DNA of 64,000 nt. It comes from Gammaproteobacteria bacterium. Its GTDB lineage: Bacteria; Pseudomonadota; Gammaproteobacteria; Pseudomonadales; Pseudohongiellaceae. Under the pieces are notes generated by a model that was given only the letters and a program-made list of their open reading frames with translations, was not told the origin of the DNA and made no database searches. The translations under genes were made by a program, and so were the position numbers. The stretch spans positions 434,001-498,000 of the forward strand of contig JAJFKE010000023.1 of assembly GCA_021773355.1 (NCBI GenBank). The letters are read 5' to 3'. Shown here piece by piece: positions 62,496 through 64,000 of the stretch (position 1 is the stretch's first letter; every line of letters begins with the position of its first letter).

Positions 62496-64000
62496 TTATT
62501 CATAGTGCAGCGCCTCTCCGGGCTCGATGGTTATCGCTTTGCGAGCAGGCAAATAAGAAGCAAGAATGACCAGCGCAGCAAGAGCAGCAATAACAGATGG
62601 AACGATCAGCGGTAGAAACGTCAATATGTCGTTGAAGTAGCTGGCGAGTAAGTCACCTATTAATACTGCAGAAACACCGCCTACTATTGCTCCCCAGGCG
62701 ATGTAGATAACGCCTTCACGCAGAAATACCCAAAGCACTTTCCTGTTACTTGAACCAAGCGCTCTGCGAATGCCAACTTCGTTGGTTCTTTGTGTAACTG
62801 CTCTTGAAATATTTCCGTAGACGCCGATCACCGCCAGCAGAAAAGTTCCCAGCGCAAAAGCCACGGAATACTGTGCAAGGATGTCCATACCTTGCATGGA
62901 CATTTCTGTCACTTTCTTTAAAGAGCGAATAGAAGTGATGGGCAGTTCGCGATCAATGCGCTGTGCGGTGGACTCAATGAGTTGTTCTGCCTCCCTGGCG
63001 CTAAGTTGTTGGTTCAACTTGACTGCCAGCGAATAGTTTGTAGGTGCATTCTGACTTGTCGATAGGTACAAGGTGGGGTTTCTGTCGTAATTGCCCAAGG
63101 GACTCCCGTGAATGATATGAGAAGTAACACCCACCACCGTACGCCACACTCCATTAGTGTCTGGATTTAATTGTATGCGTTTACCTAGAGGCGACTCGTC
63201 CGGCCACAGCGATGCGGCAAACATTTCATCGATAATGACTACAGGTTGAGATTCGGATGTATCAGAATCGTCAAAATAGCGACCAGCGATAAGGGGTACT
63301 TCCAATGCTTCGAAATAGTTATTCGCCACCCAAACCAGGGACTGCAACGGAAACTGATTGTCTCTACGCAAGTCTCTGTCTTCCACCGAATAGCGGATCA
63401 AATAACCACCCTGCCCCGGCAGTGCCGAGGCAATTGTTGCAGTCGAGATTTCGGGTTGGTTGGACAATTCTCTTTGCAGGGTTTGCAGAAATTCACGTCG
63501 CTGGGAAATATCGTCGTAATATGCTGTCTTTAATTCAAACATTCCGGTGTAGTAGTCATCAGTAGCTGTACCGAAATCCATACGGTAACTTGACACGATT
63601 GCTGCCGCCAGAAGCGAACAGACAATCAGCAAGAAACAGGAGGCTGTGACCTCGAAGCCCACAACCAATCGACCAAATACAACACGATTTTTCTCGGTGC
63701 CACCCTTGCTACCACCGGCGAGAACCGCATTATTGTCTTTTTTTGTCACTTTATATGCCGCAAAACCGCCGGACGCTAGCCACACTAGCAGTGTTATAGC
63801 CGTGGCAATAGTGACGGCTCGAGCATCCATAGTTAGATCTATCCAGGATGACAAACTACCTGGATAATCGCTAGTTGCCGCGTTCATACGCATTTTCTGT
63901 TCGATAAGATCCAGAACAAAGTCGGCTATGCCCAAACTTATTAGCAAACCAAGGACACAGAGAATTAGCGATTCCAAGAATATTTGCCGCGATACTTCCC
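62496..64000 (-). CDS. Array permease 12, ADOP-like (N-terminal part outside window)
   Basis: About 500 C-terminal residues are present and the frame is open to the right edge, reading EVSRQIFLESLILCVLG just before it, which is the usual text after the first coupling helix. The window thus lacks TM1, the first periplasmic domain and the first coupling stretch. The visible part has DFGTATDDYYTGMFELKTAYYDD, SPLGKRIQLNPDTNGVWRTVVGV, the second coupling stretch TNEVGIRRALGSSNRKV, and the end TIEPGEALHYE. A TTG at 63977 is not a real start. The array therefore continues to the right of the window, and its promoter lies there. Confidence 0.87.
   Translation of the reverse strand, partial: EVSRQIFLESLILCVLGLLISLGIADFVLDLIEQKMRMNAATSDYPGSLSSWIDLTMDARAVTIATAITLLVWLASGGFAAYKVTKKDNNAVLAGGSKGGTEKNRVVFGRLVVGFEVTASCFLLIVCSLLAAAIVSSYRMDFGTATDDYYTGMFELKTAYYDDISQRREFLQTLQRELSNQPEISTATIASALPGQGGYLIRYSVEDRDLRRDNQFPLQSLVWVANNYFEALEVPLIAGRYFDDSDTSESQPVVIIDEMFAASLWPDESPLGKRIQLNPDTNGVWRTVVGVTSHIIHGSPLGNYDRNPTLYLSTSQNAPTNYSLAVKLNQQLSAREAEQLIESTAQRIDRELPITSIRSLKKVTEMSMQGMDILAQYSVAFALGTFLLAVIGVYGNISRAVTQRTNEVGIRRALGSSNRKVLWVFLREGVIYIAWGAIVGGVSAVLIGDLLASYFNDILTFLPLIVPSVIAALAALVILASYLPARKAITIEPGEALHYE

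Noticed and set aside
63975..63977. TTG as start of permease 12
   Set aside because: The frame continues with family-typical residues to the window edge, so the gene is simply cut.

Overview
The window looks like the chromosome of a free-living, aerobic, TonB-receptor-using gammaproteobacterium, probably marine. The evidence is a perfect FNR/Anr box in front of a universal stress gene, a proteobacterial-type RarA, cytochrome c5-like and PQQ proteins, and a REP-associated transposase. The lineage is an inference from gene content only. No rRNA, tRNA, CRISPR array or prophage was seen.

Region 1 (1-10.5 kb): a partial universal stress protein with an FNR-type promoter, a small unknown ORF, and a molybdenum hydroxylase operon read leftwards in the order coxG, coxS, coxL, coxM, coxD, coxE. 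The S-L-M order and the AYRGAGR-type active-site loop mark it as form II (CoxL-like/xanthine dehydrogenase family), not a true CO dehydrogenase. A second, orphan large subunit diverges from it.

Region 2 (10.7-34.1 kb): accessory genes. These are a solitary FtsX/MacB permease, two secreted beta-propeller proteins, a cytochrome-PQQ dehydrogenase, rarA, a TetR/metallo-beta-lactamase-fold pair with a perfect 20-bp operator, a decayed beta-lactamase/TonB gene, a transglutaminase-TPR lipoprotein, a RayT element with 19-bp inverted ends plus a deleted relative of it 12 kb away, a hybrid histidine kinase, a Tat-exported PLP enzyme, and a leftward group of TonB receptor, cytochrome c and Tat-exported aldonolactone-oxidase-like flavoprotein. 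Octamer tandem repeats and a 50-bp promoter-like direct repeat sit in this region.

Region 3 (34.3-64 kb, running off the right edge): the outstanding feature. Twelve paralogous permeases of about 809-825 residues lie head to tail on the minus strand, mostly 12-89 bp apart, and are interrupted only by one beta-helical NGR-repeat lipoprotein gene. Each protein has two FtsX halves and two MacB-type periplasmic domains, and nearly all end in a variant of EPGEALHYE. No ATPase, membrane-fusion protein or outer-membrane partner is present in the window, although the ATPase-coupling motif is kept in both halves of the complete members. The architecture matches what is described in Acidobacteria as duplicated orphan permeases (ADOP). 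An array this long, with interleaved subfamilies and an embedded beta-helix lipoprotein, is the best candidate here for an undescribed system.
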